A DNA stretch of 34,092 nucleotides from Abyssibacter sp. (GTDB lineage: Bacteria; Pseudomonadota; Gammaproteobacteria; Nevskiales; OUC007), in contig JAGLCS010000057.1 of assembly GCA_023146115.1 (NCBI GenBank), forward strand, positions 1 to 34,092. Direction: 5' to 3'. This document shows positions 1 to 7,581 of this stretch, piece after piece. Numbering within the stretch: position 1 is the stretch's first letter; every line of letters begins with the position of its first letter. A model generated the notes under the pieces. The model saw only the letters and a list, made by a program, of their open reading frames with translations, ran no database searches and was not told the DNA's origin. The translations under genes were made by a program, and so were the position numbers.

Positions 1-1662
1 GGATTTGCCGCATGGACGTTCGTCCCCGCGGCGATCCGCCTGTTTCAGATACAGCCGACCATGTGGCCCCCCATGGAGTCCAGGCTTGTTGCAGGCGCAA
101 ATCGTGTCGCCGCGTTTGTCATCGCACATGACAAGACGGTGGTGAGAACGGGTGTTGTCGCGTTGGTGGTGCTGACCATCGGCGCCCTGCTGGTCGAGCC
201 CGGCGCGCGCTACATTCGGGACCTGCCTCGCACGCACCCGGAGCGACAAGCCTATGAGTCAATTTCGGCACTGTTCGGTGGCGCCAACACGTTCCAGATC
301 GATATCGAAGGCGCCGGTCAGGATGCGATTCTGCTCCCGGAGATCCTAAGCGCTGTCGATCGTCTGCAAACCTGGCTAGAGGCGCGCCCGGACGTCGGCT
401 CGGCAATCTCATTGCCGGACTATGTCAAGAGCATTCACCAAGCTCTGCAATCCGGCGAACCCGCTCAGTGGAAGATCCCCGACGACTCCTCACTGATCAA
501 GCAAATGATGATCATCGCGGCTCCGCGAGACATCTATCAGTACACGGATCTCAACTTTTCGCGGCTCCACATCCGGATCAACACACCAGTTGTGGAGACG
601 CAGGCCCTGCGACAACTTTTCGATGAAATCGAACATGAGTTGGCCTCCTTCCCGCCAGGGTTGAATCCGACACTCAGCGGAAACGCAGTCCAGCTCACCT
701 CGACGATTGAATCACTCACCGGCGGGCAAATTCGATCACTCTCACTGGCGGCCGTTGCGATCTTCATCGTGCTAGCGCTCTTGTTCACGTCAGTGAAAGT
801 GGCGCTGATGGCCATGCTGCCAAACCTGCTTCCCGTGATCGCCTACTTTGCCCTGCTCGGCTTTACTGGCACGCCGTTGGGGCCGACCACTGCGCTGGTC
901 GCTTGCATCGTACTGGGCATCGCCGTCGATGACACTTTGCATCTGTTGGTTCGCTTCAACCAACGTGCACGTGCCTGTGGAAACGAGCGCCAGGCATCGC
1001 GTGAGTCGATTGCCCAGGTGATTCGACCCATCACGCTGACAACTGCAGCCGTTTCGCTCGGCTTTCTGACGATGCTGTCGAGCCCGTTTCACAGCCAGGC
1101 CGTATTCGGGCTACTGTCCGCGGTCACCTTGGTCCTGGCCTGGGCCTCGGACTTGCTGCTGGCACCCGCAGTCTCCGCGCGCGCGTCGATCGTCACCCTT
1201 TGGGATGTCATGCGGATCGACCTCGGCGCCAACCCGCAGCAAACCATTCCGTTCATGCAAGGCATGAGCAACCGGCAGGCACGACTATTGGCGCTAGCGG
1301 GTGAATTCAGAACGCTCAAGGCCGGACAAATGCTGACTTACAAGGGTGAGGAACGGCGGGAGTTGTACGTCATTATTGATGGCGAATTCGACGCTTGGCT
1401 AATCCGCCGGGCCGGCGAACGCGTCGACCTGGCCCGCCTCACTCGCGGCGCCTGCATCGGCGAAAGCGGCCTGTTCATGCAGCGGCGGACAGCGAATGTA
1501 TCCGCCAGAACCGACAGCCGCGTGCTGGTCATCAAGCTGGACGCCCTGGAGCGGCTCCGCCGTCGCCACTCGAAGGTCAGCGCCTTGGCCTATCGCAATC
1601 TCAACCTGATTCAGGCCGAGCGTATGGCACGAACCACCGATCGGGTATACGACGGATCATGA
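1..1662 (+). CDS. RND-superfamily exporter (MMPL/COG1033 type), C-terminal half, with fused cyclic-nucleotide-binding domain; 5' partial
   Basis: The frame is open from base 1 (the first codons read GFAAWTFVPAAIRL), so the ATG at 61 is internal and the gene starts outside the window. What remains is the second half of an RND-type transporter: a membrane segment at about 145-210, a large periplasmic loop, then a five-segment membrane block at about 735-1190. That block contains GIAVDD at about 916-933, the acidic pair typical of COG1033 RND proteins. From about 1270 the chain continues into a cNMP-binding domain. It has the phosphate-binding cassette G-E-S-G-L-F followed by R-T-A at about 1458-1496, so the nucleotide pocket looks intact. 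RND exporters use proton motive force to move lipids or hydrophobic compounds; the substrate here is unknown. The cNMP domain suggests gating by a cyclic nucleotide (inference). The CRP-like gene starts 76 bases downstream. Confidence 0.85.
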   Translation, partial: GFAAWTFVPAAIRLFQIQPTMWPPMESRLVAGANRVAAFVIAHDKTVVRTGVVALVVLTIGALLVEPGARYIRDLPRTHPERQAYESISALFGGANTFQIDIEGAGQDAILLPEILSAVDRLQTWLEARPDVGSAISLPDYVKSIHQALQSGEPAQWKIPDDSSLIKQMMIIAAPRDIYQYTDLNFSRLHIRINTPVVETQALRQLFDEIEHELASFPPGLNPTLSGNAVQLTSTIESLTGGQIRSLSLAAVAIFIVLALLFTSVKVALMAMLPNLLPVIAYFALLGFTGTPLGPTTALVACIVLGIAVDDTLHLLVRFNQRARACGNERQASRESIAQVIRPITLTTAAVSLGFLTMLSSPFHSQAVFGLLSAVTLVLAWASDLLLAPAVSARASIVTLWDVMRIDLGANPQQTIPFMQGMSNRQARLLALAGEFRTLKAGQMLTYKGEERRELYVIIDGEFDAWLIRRAGERVDLARLTRGACIGESGLFMQRRTANVSARTDSRVLVIKLDALERLRRRHSKVSALAYRNLNLIQAERMARTTDRVYDGS

Positions 1663-1738
1663 CCGTATTGGTGCGCGGTTTCGGCGAAACTGCCGGTGTA
1701 GAATCTCGTTCTCGCCGTGTGGGAGTCCGCCAATCGAA

Positions 1739-2359
1739 TTGTCATCAGAGGTTCAGCAGCTCCTGCTGCAGGCGGGCCACCGTCGACGATACTGCGCCGG
1801 CGATACGATCGTGTCGGAGACGTCCGATTCACGCAGCCTGTTCTGGCTGGCCAATGGACAGGCCGCCATCCGGCTTAGCAACTGGCGTGGTCACGAAGTG
1901 ATCCTCGGCTATGTCGACACCGGAGGGTTCTTCGGCGAGATGGGCCTGTTCCCGAATGATGCATCACGGTTCGCGACCGTGGTTGCCACCCGTGAATGCC
2001 TCGCCTTGGAAATCGGCTACGACCGGTTTCGGCGGATTGCCAACGCAAACGACAGCTTGTGGCTCGCCCTGATCGCACAAGTGTCGTACCGGCTGCGAGA
2101 TGCCAATCGGCGTCTCGTGGATACCGGCCTGCTGCGCGTGCAAGAACGGTTGCTCGCAATCCTTCACCAACTAGCAGCCACGAATCCGGTCGAGCGCGCA
2201 GCCGACGGCCCTATGCTCAAGATCACCCGCCAGGAACTCGGCCACCTGGTGGGTTGCACGCGAGAAGTGGCTGGACGAACGCTGAAGCAGCTGGAAGAAA
2301 ACGGTGCGGTCCGCTTGGATGGACACTCAATCATCGTCCTAGACCGTCAGGACCCTTGA
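1739..2359 (+). CDS. CRP/FNR-family transcriptional regulator (CRP-like)
   Basis: This 206-residue protein has an N-terminal cNMP-binding beta-roll (about 15-105), a dimerisation helix (about 108-140) and a C-terminal winged helix (about 150-202). The phosphate cassette G66-E67 with R77 matches the E. coli CRP residues that hold the cyclic phosphate. The recognition helix CTREVAGR keeps R175, E176 and R180, equivalent to the three CRP residues that read TGTGA half-sites. At the adenine-contacting Thr127-Ser128 of CRP this protein has Ala122-Asn123, so ligand preference may differ. No ATG lies upstream in frame. The TTG at 1739, preceded by GGGAG at 1721-1725, is the only reasonable start. The SLOG-like gene begins 22 bases downstream, so the genes are probably co-transcribed. 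The FNR alternative is unlikely because there is no N-terminal cysteine cluster. Confidence 0.88.
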   Translation: MSSEVQQLLLQAGHRRRYCAGDTIVSETSDSRSLFWLANGQAAIRLSNWRGHEVILGYVDTGGFFGEMGLFPNDASRFATVVATRECLALEIGYDRFRRIANANDSLWLALIAQVSYRLRDANRRLVDTGLLRVQERLLAILHQLAATNPVERAADGPMLKITRQELGHLVGCTREVAGRTLKQLEENGAVRLDGHSIIVLDRQDP

Positions 2360-2381
2360 CCGCGGCTCGTCTCGCAATTTG

Positions 2382-3032
2382 ATGGAAGCACCAGACAGCC
2401 TGGTGATCGGAGTGACCGGTCACCTGAACCTTGATGCCGCAGCACGCGACACAACCGCTGAAGCAGTCACCGAACAATTGCGTGGCGATGCCGGCTTCAT
2501 GGCAGCGTCGGCCGTTCGAATCGTCGCCGGCCTGGCGCCAGGCGCCGATTTGCTTGTGATCTCTACCATCTCACGACTCTGCGCCATGCTCGGCAAGCGC
2601 TGTCACCTCCACGTGCTGATGACGACAGATGTCGACAACATGCTCCAGGCTTGGCGTCAACGGACCGCCGAGCTGAACGACCCGCCGTCACCGGCGGCGC
2701 AAAAGCAGGTCTCAATGCAGATTGCATACTGGCTGCAGCAGGCAGCCACGGTCGAACACGTTCACCGGCGCACGGATACCAACTACAGCAGCCATGAGTG
2801 CCTGGCGGCCCGGCTTGCCCTGGAACCGGATCTGCTGGTCGCCATCATCCGGCCCAGCCATCCGGGTCAACGTGGCGGGGCACAATCCGTGCTCGCATGG
2901 CGCAATCACCCGGACCGGATTCCACCATCGCTGAGCGGCGTTTCATCACGCCTCAAGAGTGGGGCTCGCAGCCTGGCCATCGACCCGGATGACGGGAGCT
3001 CGACCCTGATCGAGCATTCATCCGGCAGCTGA
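2382..3032 (+). CDS. SLOG-like Rossmann nucleotide-sensor protein
   Basis: A 216-residue soluble protein with no signal peptide or membrane segment. Near the N-terminus it has VIGVTGHLNL, then VAGLAPGADLL, and later a segment reading EPDLLVAII followed by a GG-containing loop and VLAWRNHPDRIP. This is the pattern of SLOG domains of the GxTGH class: a Rossmann-like fold that binds or processes nucleotide-derived ligands and is common in bacterial conflict and signalling operons. The family role is established knowledge; the domain call is by motif only. The ATG at 2382 is preferred over the TTG immediately before it. It lies 22 bases after the CRP-like gene and upstream of the cyclase gene, an arrangement I recognise as recurring for TPR-S cyclases. 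The last 30 residues are low in pattern and may be a tail. No catalytic activity can be assigned. Confidence 0.65.
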   Translation: MEAPDSLVIGVTGHLNLDAAARDTTAEAVTEQLRGDAGFMAASAVRIVAGLAPGADLLVISTISRLCAMLGKRCHLHVLMTTDVDNMLQAWRQRTAELNDPPSPAAQKQVSMQIAYWLQQAATVEHVHRRTDTNYSSHECLAARLALEPDLLVAIIRPSHPGQRGGAQSVLAWRNHPDRIPPSLSGVSSRLKSGARSLAIDPDDGSSTLIEHSSGS

Positions 3033-3194
3033 ACCCCCGCCCGCAGCGCGGCCAGAACGCCTTCACGACCACGCGCTATGAGGTCGCTGCTATGCTTCCG
3101 ATGCACAGCGCGGGGCGGCCAGCAGATCGGGGAACTGCCGAACCGCAGCTCGGGAAGAAGGCGCACTGCCGCCGACACAGGGATGCGATCGCGA

Positions 3195-4823
3195 ATGGCG
3201 AGATCGGACTTAATCCGTGAGATTCGTCGTGCTTTGGCGCGAGGGAATGCGCTCACGGCTCATGATCTGGCGACACGAGCGCTGGAAACCGATGACAGCG
3301 TTGGCCTGCGTTACTGGTATCTACTGAGCCTCGCGGCAGCCGGGAGTGTTCGCAGAGCGCTGACACAGTTTGAAGCACTGGCACCAGCGCCGGCAGAGCG
3401 AAACGAGGACTGGCTGGCGCTGCCAGCACGACTGCACAAGGATCTCGCATTTCGAGACGTTGATCCCACCTTCAACCTATCTCGTGCGGCCAAGCTCTAT
3501 GCCGACGCCTTCGCCCGGACGGGCGGTGCTTTCTCGGGCATTAACGCGGCGACGACCTCGCTCTTGTCCGGTCGAGTCACCACCGCGCGGCAGTATGCGC
3601 GGGCGGTACTCGCGCTTCCCAGCGCCCCTCAGTCCGGCGATCTTGACCGCTACTACACGCTGGCGACCACAGCCGAAGCCGCACTGATTCTCGGTGACCT
3701 CGAAACCGCTAAAACGGCACTGAACACCGCCAATACGCTGATCCGCGACCAGCTGGCAACACGGGCAAGAACGCGTCAGCAACTACAACGCATTGTTGAA
3801 TACTCCGGCCTTGATGAGCGTTGTTTACGCCTGCTAGAGCTTCCGGATGTCTATCGGCTAAAACTGGATCGACCCACTCCCGACAGAGGCGAACACTTGG
3901 AGGCGTTCCGCCTGCAGGACGCCCCAGTGACCACGTCCGCCCCACGAACGCCACGCGGCTGGTCAACACTCAGCGTCATCGCTGACTTGGGCGCAAAGAT
4001 CCATATGGTGATTCCCGGCGAGGTGGACCGATACCTTGCGACGGCCATGGCTGTTGCCCCCACAGGAGTGTCCCCAGAACAGATCATCGACGCCTGCGAG
4101 CAGATCACACCGATTTCCGGTTTTCTCCCAGAGGAAGATCGTTGGCTGACCGAATGCAGCGATCGGCTTTGCGCCGGTTTGGCAGCGCTGAACGGTCAAC
4201 GCCTGGGGCAGCCCGTGCGCCGACTCTTCGCGACACAGTCCGGCCACTGGCTGACCGAGAACCCCAAGACCAGCCATGCTCCGGCTGGACCGGACCATCG
4301 AGCGCAGGTCGGCCTCGTGTTCACCGACTTTGTAGGCTTCAGCACATTCTCGGAAATCGAAACCGTTACGTACTGGACCGACGTGGTGCCCAAGCTGGCC
4401 GCGGCACTCAAAACGAGCAACGCCAACATACTCCTTCAGCAAACCTGGGGCGATGCGCTGCATATCGTCACCGATGACGCGGACAGCGCGTCGCGTGTGG
4501 CCCTGCTCCTGATCGACGAGGTCCAGACCTTACGCGGACAATGCCACGGCAAGCTGCGGGATCTGGAAATACGGGTGGGGGTCCACTTCGCGCCTGCTCA
4601 TCACGGTTTCGATGCCATTGCCGAGGCCTCCACGTATTTTGGCAGTCAGCTGTCATTCGCAGCCCGAGTCGAGCCGGTGACCCCGCCGGGCATGGCCTAT
4701 GTCACTGAGCACTGCGCAGCTGAACTGGCACTGAGCTCAGCGGCGGCCGGCCGTCTTGAATACGCAGGTGAAATAGCGCTTTCGAAGCAATACGGCCGCT
4801 TCCGCCTCTACGCGCTCAACTGA
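3195..4823 (+). CDS. TPR-S-like sensor fused to a class III nucleotide cyclase
   Basis: About 542 residues. The N-terminal two thirds is an alpha-helical repeat region with the GINAATTSLLSG segment typical of TPR-S (DUF4071/TRAFs-binding) domains. The C-terminal domain (about 370-540) is a class III adenylyl/guanylyl cyclase. The metal-binding aspartates are D378 in FTDFVGFS and D420 in WGDAL, and the catalytic arginine lies in SFAARVEPVTPPG. Two usual residues are changed: the base-selecting Lys is Gln (QTWGD), and the Asn that precedes the arginine is Ser. The product is therefore a cyclic nucleotide of uncertain base. The frame is open from 3078, but the extra 39 residues are arginine-rich and unlike the family. 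ATG 3195, with AGGG at 3179-3182, is my choice; ATG 3183 is possible. It is the last gene of the cNMP cluster and has no membrane segment. Confidence 0.82.
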   Translation: MARSDLIREIRRALARGNALTAHDLATRALETDDSVGLRYWYLLSLAAAGSVRRALTQFEALAPAPAERNEDWLALPARLHKDLAFRDVDPTFNLSRAAKLYADAFARTGGAFSGINAATTSLLSGRVTTARQYARAVLALPSAPQSGDLDRYYTLATTAEAALILGDLETAKTALNTANTLIRDQLATRARTRQQLQRIVEYSGLDERCLRLLELPDVYRLKLDRPTPDRGEHLEAFRLQDAPVTTSAPRTPRGWSTLSVIADLGAKIHMVIPGEVDRYLATAMAVAPTGVSPEQIIDACEQITPISGFLPEEDRWLTECSDRLCAGLAALNGQRLGQPVRRLFATQSGHWLTENPKTSHAPAGPDHRAQVGLVFTDFVGFSTFSEIETVTYWTDVVPKLAAALKTSNANILLQQTWGDALHIVTDDADSASRVALLLIDEVQTLRGQCHGKLRDLEIRVGVHFAPAHHGFDAIAEASTYFGSQLSFAARVEPVTPPGMAYVTEHCAAELALSSAAAGRLEYAGEIALSKQYGRFRLYALN

Positions 4824-4909
4824 ACTGGCGGCAGTCGTCGAGATCAACAACGGTCCGCCCAACCTCGTTGCCCGCCTTCCACCCGTTCGCACGCCATCCC
4901 GACTCAGGT

Positions 4910-4915
4910 CACAAT
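4910..4915 (+). promoter_or_regulatory. Possible -10 box for the PH-domain/membrane/GNAT gene group
   Basis: CACAAT at 4910-4915 lies 18 bases after TTCGCA (4886-4891) and about 33 bases before the TTG start of the next gene. Both boxes deviate from the sigma70 consensus. The 124-base gap after the cyclase gene makes a new promoter here plausible, but this is weak evidence. Confidence 0.25.
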
Positions 4916-4947
4916 CCGCATGACCCACACCAGACAGGACGCCACTC

Positions 4948-5322
4948 TTGGAACCGAAATACTCCGAGCACCCCGCCATGTTCAAGAACAACCCGATGGG
5001 CTTCATTCTGGCCGTGCTGCTAGTGCCGCTGGCGATCGGTGTCCTCATCCTGCTCTGGTGGTATCTGAAATGTAAGTCCACCAAGCTGGAGTTCGTGGGC
5101 AATGACATCGTGCTGGAAAAGGGTCTGCTCAGTAAGGACCGCACCGAGCTAAATGCGGAGACCGTACGGACGGTGAATGTGTACCAGTCGTTGTTTGACC
5201 GGATGTTCGGCGTGGGTCGCATTTCGATCTACACCGCCGGTGATGTCCCAGAAGTGGAGGTCTCCGGCATTCCGCGTCCGCATGATTTCCGTGATCTGAT
5301 CAAGCAGCAGCAGGCAGATTGA
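4948..5322 (+). CDS. Bacterial PH-domain (bPH2/DUF304-type) membrane protein
   Basis: A 124-residue protein with one N-terminal membrane helix (FILAVLLVPLAIGVLILLWWYL, roughly residues 19-40) followed by a compact beta-rich domain. The pattern of that domain (TKLEFVGNDIVLEKGLLSKDRTE, then VRTVNVYQS and FGVGRISIYTAG) is the bacterial pleckstrin-like DUF304 fold. Such proteins sit at the inner membrane with the PH domain in the cytoplasm; their ligands are generally unknown. TTG 4948 is preferred because AGGAC at 4936-4940 lies seven bases before it. ATG 4978 is the alternative and keeps both domains. The stop overlaps the region where the next small membrane protein begins, so the two are probably translated together. 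Confidence 0.8.
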   Translation: MEPKYSEHPAMFKNNPMGFILAVLLVPLAIGVLILLWWYLKCKSTKLEFVGNDIVLEKGLLSKDRTELNAETVRTVNVYQSLFDRMFGVGRISIYTAGDVPEVEVSGIPRPHDFRDLIKQQQAD

Positions 5323-5324
5323 TC

Positions 5325-5639
5325 ATGGTGGGCGACATGGAACAACAGGATCGCCGCGAGGCACGGCTGGTGGTCATCGCGCTCGGCGTGTTGGTGCTGG
5401 TCGGCCTGATTGCCGCGTTGATCGCCCTGCCCGCGCTGGCGGATTTTCATTCCACGCAACTGGCACCGGGTCTGGGCCTCAAGGGCGCGGCCATCGCGTC
5501 CTTTGTCGTCACGTTCGTCACCTTTGTGATTTTTGCGGTGGCGGCCGGTGACGGTCTGATCGGCGAATTACAGTTCATGCTGCTCGGTTTCTTCGCGTTC
5601 TTTCTGATTCTCTGGCTGCTGATTGCCTGGATACTCTGA
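5325..5639 (+). CDS. Small integral membrane protein, unknown function
   Basis: About 104 residues with three predicted hydrophobic segments: VVIALGVLVLVGLIAALIAL, AAIASFVVTFVTFVIFAVAAG and MLLGFFAFFLILWLLIAWIL. The charged N-terminus (MEQQDRREAR) is probably cytoplasmic. I do not recognise a named family. The ATG at 5325 begins two bases after the stop of the PH-domain gene, and a second ATG at 5337 is equally acceptable. It lies between the PH-domain gene and the acetyltransferase and ends four bases before the latter starts, so the three probably form one transcription unit. Confidence 0.7.
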   Translation: MVGDMEQQDRREARLVVIALGVLVLVGLIAALIALPALADFHSTQLAPGLGLKGAAIASFVVTFVTFVIFAVAAGDGLIGELQFMLLGFFAFFLILWLLIAWIL

Positions 5640-5643
5640 CGCC

Positions 5644-6135
5644 ATGACCATTGACGTCCGTCGCGTCGACTACCGCGACCCTGATCAGGCCCGCTTGCTC
5701 GGCGAATTGCTGTCCGCCTATGCCGCCGACTCCATGGGGCGTGGGCGCGCCCTCACCGCGGAGGAACAGAGGCGGCTCGGACCGGCGCTGGCACAACGTC
5801 CGCACGCGTTCTCGCTGATCGCGTATTGCGATGGGGTACCTGCTGGCCTGGCGAATTGCCTGGAATCGTTTTCGACCTTCGCCTGTCAACCCATCGTCAA
5901 CATCCATGATCTCGCGGTGTTGTCCGATTTTCGTGGTCGCGGCATCAGCCAGGCGCTGCTCGGCGCGATTGAAGCCATCGCCGCCGACATGAACTGCTGC
6001 AAAATCACGCTGGAAGTGCTGAGCAACAATCATCCGGCCAAGGCCGCCTACGAGAAATACGGATTCAAGGGCTACACGCTCGATCCCGAATCCGGCCATG
6101 CGTTGTTCTGGGAAAAACCGCTCGCGGCGTCCTGA
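5644..6135 (+). CDS. GNAT-family N-acetyltransferase
   Basis: About 163 residues, the usual length for a single GNAT domain. The acetyl-CoA-binding motif A is visible as LAVLSDFRGRGISQALL (R-G-R-G-I-S, matching Q/RxxGxG/A). It is followed by a helix and the typical end region VLSNNHPAKAAYEKYGFKGY, whose tyrosine may act as general acid. GNAT enzymes transfer an acetyl group from acetyl-CoA to an amine; the substrate cannot be read from sequence. ATG 5644, four bases after the previous stop, is preferred to an in-frame TTG at 5623 inside the preceding gene. The gene ends convergently, 23 bases from the end of the hydrolase gene on the other strand. Confidence 0.88.
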   Translation: MTIDVRRVDYRDPDQARLLGELLSAYAADSMGRGRALTAEEQRRLGPALAQRPHAFSLIAYCDGVPAGLANCLESFSTFACQPIVNIHDLAVLSDFRGRGISQALLGAIEAIAADMNCCKITLEVLSNNHPAKAAYEKYGFKGYTLDPESGHALFWEKPLAAS

Positions 6136-6158
6136 GCTTGGCCGGCGCGCTTGCCGGG

Positions 6159-6995
6159 TCAGGATGCAAAGAAGTCCTGCAGCAATCGGGCCAGGCGCTC
6201 CGGTTGTTCCAGCGGAATCCAGTGCCCTCCGGCCAAGCCCTGATACTCCCAGTGACCGTCAACCCAGCGTTCGGATCGCTTCATCTGCGACTCGACCAGA
6301 AAGCGATCACCATCGCTGAAGATCCCCAGCGTGTCGCAATCCACCGCCGGGTGTGAGCGCAGCAGGACATCAACAAGCGACGCCCGATAGATACTCAGCG
6401 CGGCGGTAAGACGGCCCGGCTCACGCATGCGCTCCACAACCTCGTCCATGTCCGGGTGCGAAGCGAACACGCGAGCCAGGCTGAACCGGCCGCTCCCCTG
6501 CAGCAGACGTTCTGACAGGCCAACCAGCTGAAAGAACAGGATGTACCAGCCCATGATCTTTTGCCGGAACTCGGCTCGGGCATACGCGGTGGGGTGTCCC
6601 ACCGAAATCGGGACCAGCCGTGATACTCGCTCCGGATGGTAGGCGGCGAGAAACCACCCCACCGCAGCGCCCCAGTCGTGGCCGACAACGTGGGCTCGAT
6701 CAATTCGCAGATGTTGCAGCAGCGCGGCGTGGTCGCTGGCGATGTCACGCGCTCGATAGTCCCGCGTCCGCAAGCCCAGCGCTGACTCGCCGCAACCCAG
6801 CGTGTCCGGCGCCACGCAGCGATACCCGGCCGTGTGCAGCGGTGCGATCACCTCGCGCCACATCTGTGCGGAATCCGGAAATCCATGCAGCAGCAGGACC
6901 GTCGCCTTGTCGGTCGCCTGTGGATCGGTATCAAGAAAAGACAGCCCGAATCCTCGATGTTCGAAGCTGCGGCGTGTCAGCGTGGGTGGCTGCAT
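6159..6995 (-). CDS. Alpha/beta hydrolase, epoxide-hydrolase/haloalkane-dehalogenase-like
   Basis: A 278-residue single-domain hydrolase. The oxyanion motif HGFPDS is at residues 37-42. The nucleophile is an aspartate, D107 in VGHDWGA, as in epoxide hydrolases and haloalkane dehalogenases rather than serine esterases. An acidic turn SDGD lies at 227-230 and the catalytic histidine is H258 in GGHWIP. These enzymes hydrolyse substrates through a covalent alkyl-enzyme ester. The exact substrate is not determined. It is cytoplasmic, with no signal peptide. GGGAGA lies about seven bases upstream of the ATG and supports the start. It is divergent from marR with a 157-base gap, a common arrangement in which the MarR protein controls both sides (inference). 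Confidence 0.87.
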   Translation of the reverse strand: MQPPTLTRRSFEHRGFGLSFLDTDPQATDKATVLLLHGFPDSAQMWREVIAPLHTAGYRCVAPDTLGCGESALGLRTRDYRARDIASDHAALLQHLRIDRAHVVGHDWGAAVGWFLAAYHPERVSRLVPISVGHPTAYARAEFRQKIMGWYILFFQLVGLSERLLQGSGRFSLARVFASHPDMDEVVERMREPGRLTAALSIYRASLVDVLLRSHPAVDCDTLGIFSDGDRFLVESQMKRSERWVDGHWEYQGLAGGHWIPLEQPERLARLLQDFFAS

Positions 6996-7093
6996 CTGAA
7001 GTCTCCCGAATCAGCGACGCATTGAACACGACTTTCATACCTCACGCTGCCCCTGGGCACCAGCGCCCTTAGAATTGCGTACCGCCGACATAC

Positions 7094-7121
7094 TTGCTAA
7101 CTCAATCACCTCGCATATACT
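7094..7121 (+). promoter_or_regulatory. Sigma70-type promoter of the marR-VOC-DUF4153 operon
   Basis: TTGCTA at 7094-7099 and TATACT at 7116-7121 are separated by 16 bases, placing transcription start near 7128. This is 25 bases before the ATG at 7153 and supports that start over the longer open frame that begins at 7075. The sequence ATACTTGC occurs twice, at 7090-7097 and 7117-7124, overlapping both boxes. This could be part of a repressor site. Confidence 0.65.
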
Positions 7122-7152
7122 TGCACGATCAACCACTATTAAAGAGTTGGCC

Positions 7153-7572
7153 ATGTCCGCTAAAACCGCGAGCGGTTTGCTTATGCACTTGGTTCGAAAT
7201 CAGTCCCGTGTAACCAAGCGGCTGGACCAGTACCTAAGCGCCCAGGGCATTAGCCTGTCGGAGTATCAGGTGCTGGACGCCCTGGCCGCTGCGCCAGGGC
7301 AGCAGTTGCGTCGCATTGATCTCGCCGAGACAGTCGGCCTCAGCGCTTCCGGCGTGACCCGATTGCTAAACCCGATGGAAAAGATCGGCCTGGTCCGCAA
7401 GGAACTAAGCCCACGGGATGCGCGGGTCAGTCTGGTCGCGCTGACCGAAGCCGGATCACGTACGCTCCAGGACTCGCAATCACGGGTCGCGCAATGTGCG
7501 GATCTGGTGTTTCAGTCGCTGGACACCCAGCAACGCGGCCAGTTGGCCAAACTCATCACACACCTGCGCTGA
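7153..7572 (+). CDS. MarR-family transcriptional regulator
   Basis: About 139 residues, the normal MarR length. The winged helix is clear: QGISLSEYQVLDALAA, then RIDLAETVGLSASGVTRLLNPMEKIGLV as the helix-turn-helix, and RDARVSLVALTEAGSRTL as the wing with the conserved D-x-R. MarR proteins are dimeric repressors usually released by small aromatic or phenolic ligands. The open frame extends upstream to 7075, but the promoter boxes at 7094-7121 lie inside that extension, so ATG 7153 is chosen. AAAGAG six bases before it can serve as ribosome-binding site. The VOC gene starts nine bases downstream. Confidence 0.9.
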   Translation: MSAKTASGLLMHLVRNQSRVTKRLDQYLSAQGISLSEYQVLDALAAAPGQQLRRIDLAETVGLSASGVTRLLNPMEKIGLVRKELSPRDARVSLVALTEAGSRTLQDSQSRVAQCADLVFQSLDTQQRGQLAKLITHLR

Positions 7573-7581
7573 GAAGACGAC

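Noticed and set aside
4898-4913. Possible CRP site before the PH-domain gene
   Set aside because: One half-site, TCACA, is present, but the other half reads CCCGA instead of TGTGA. Too weak to report as a site.
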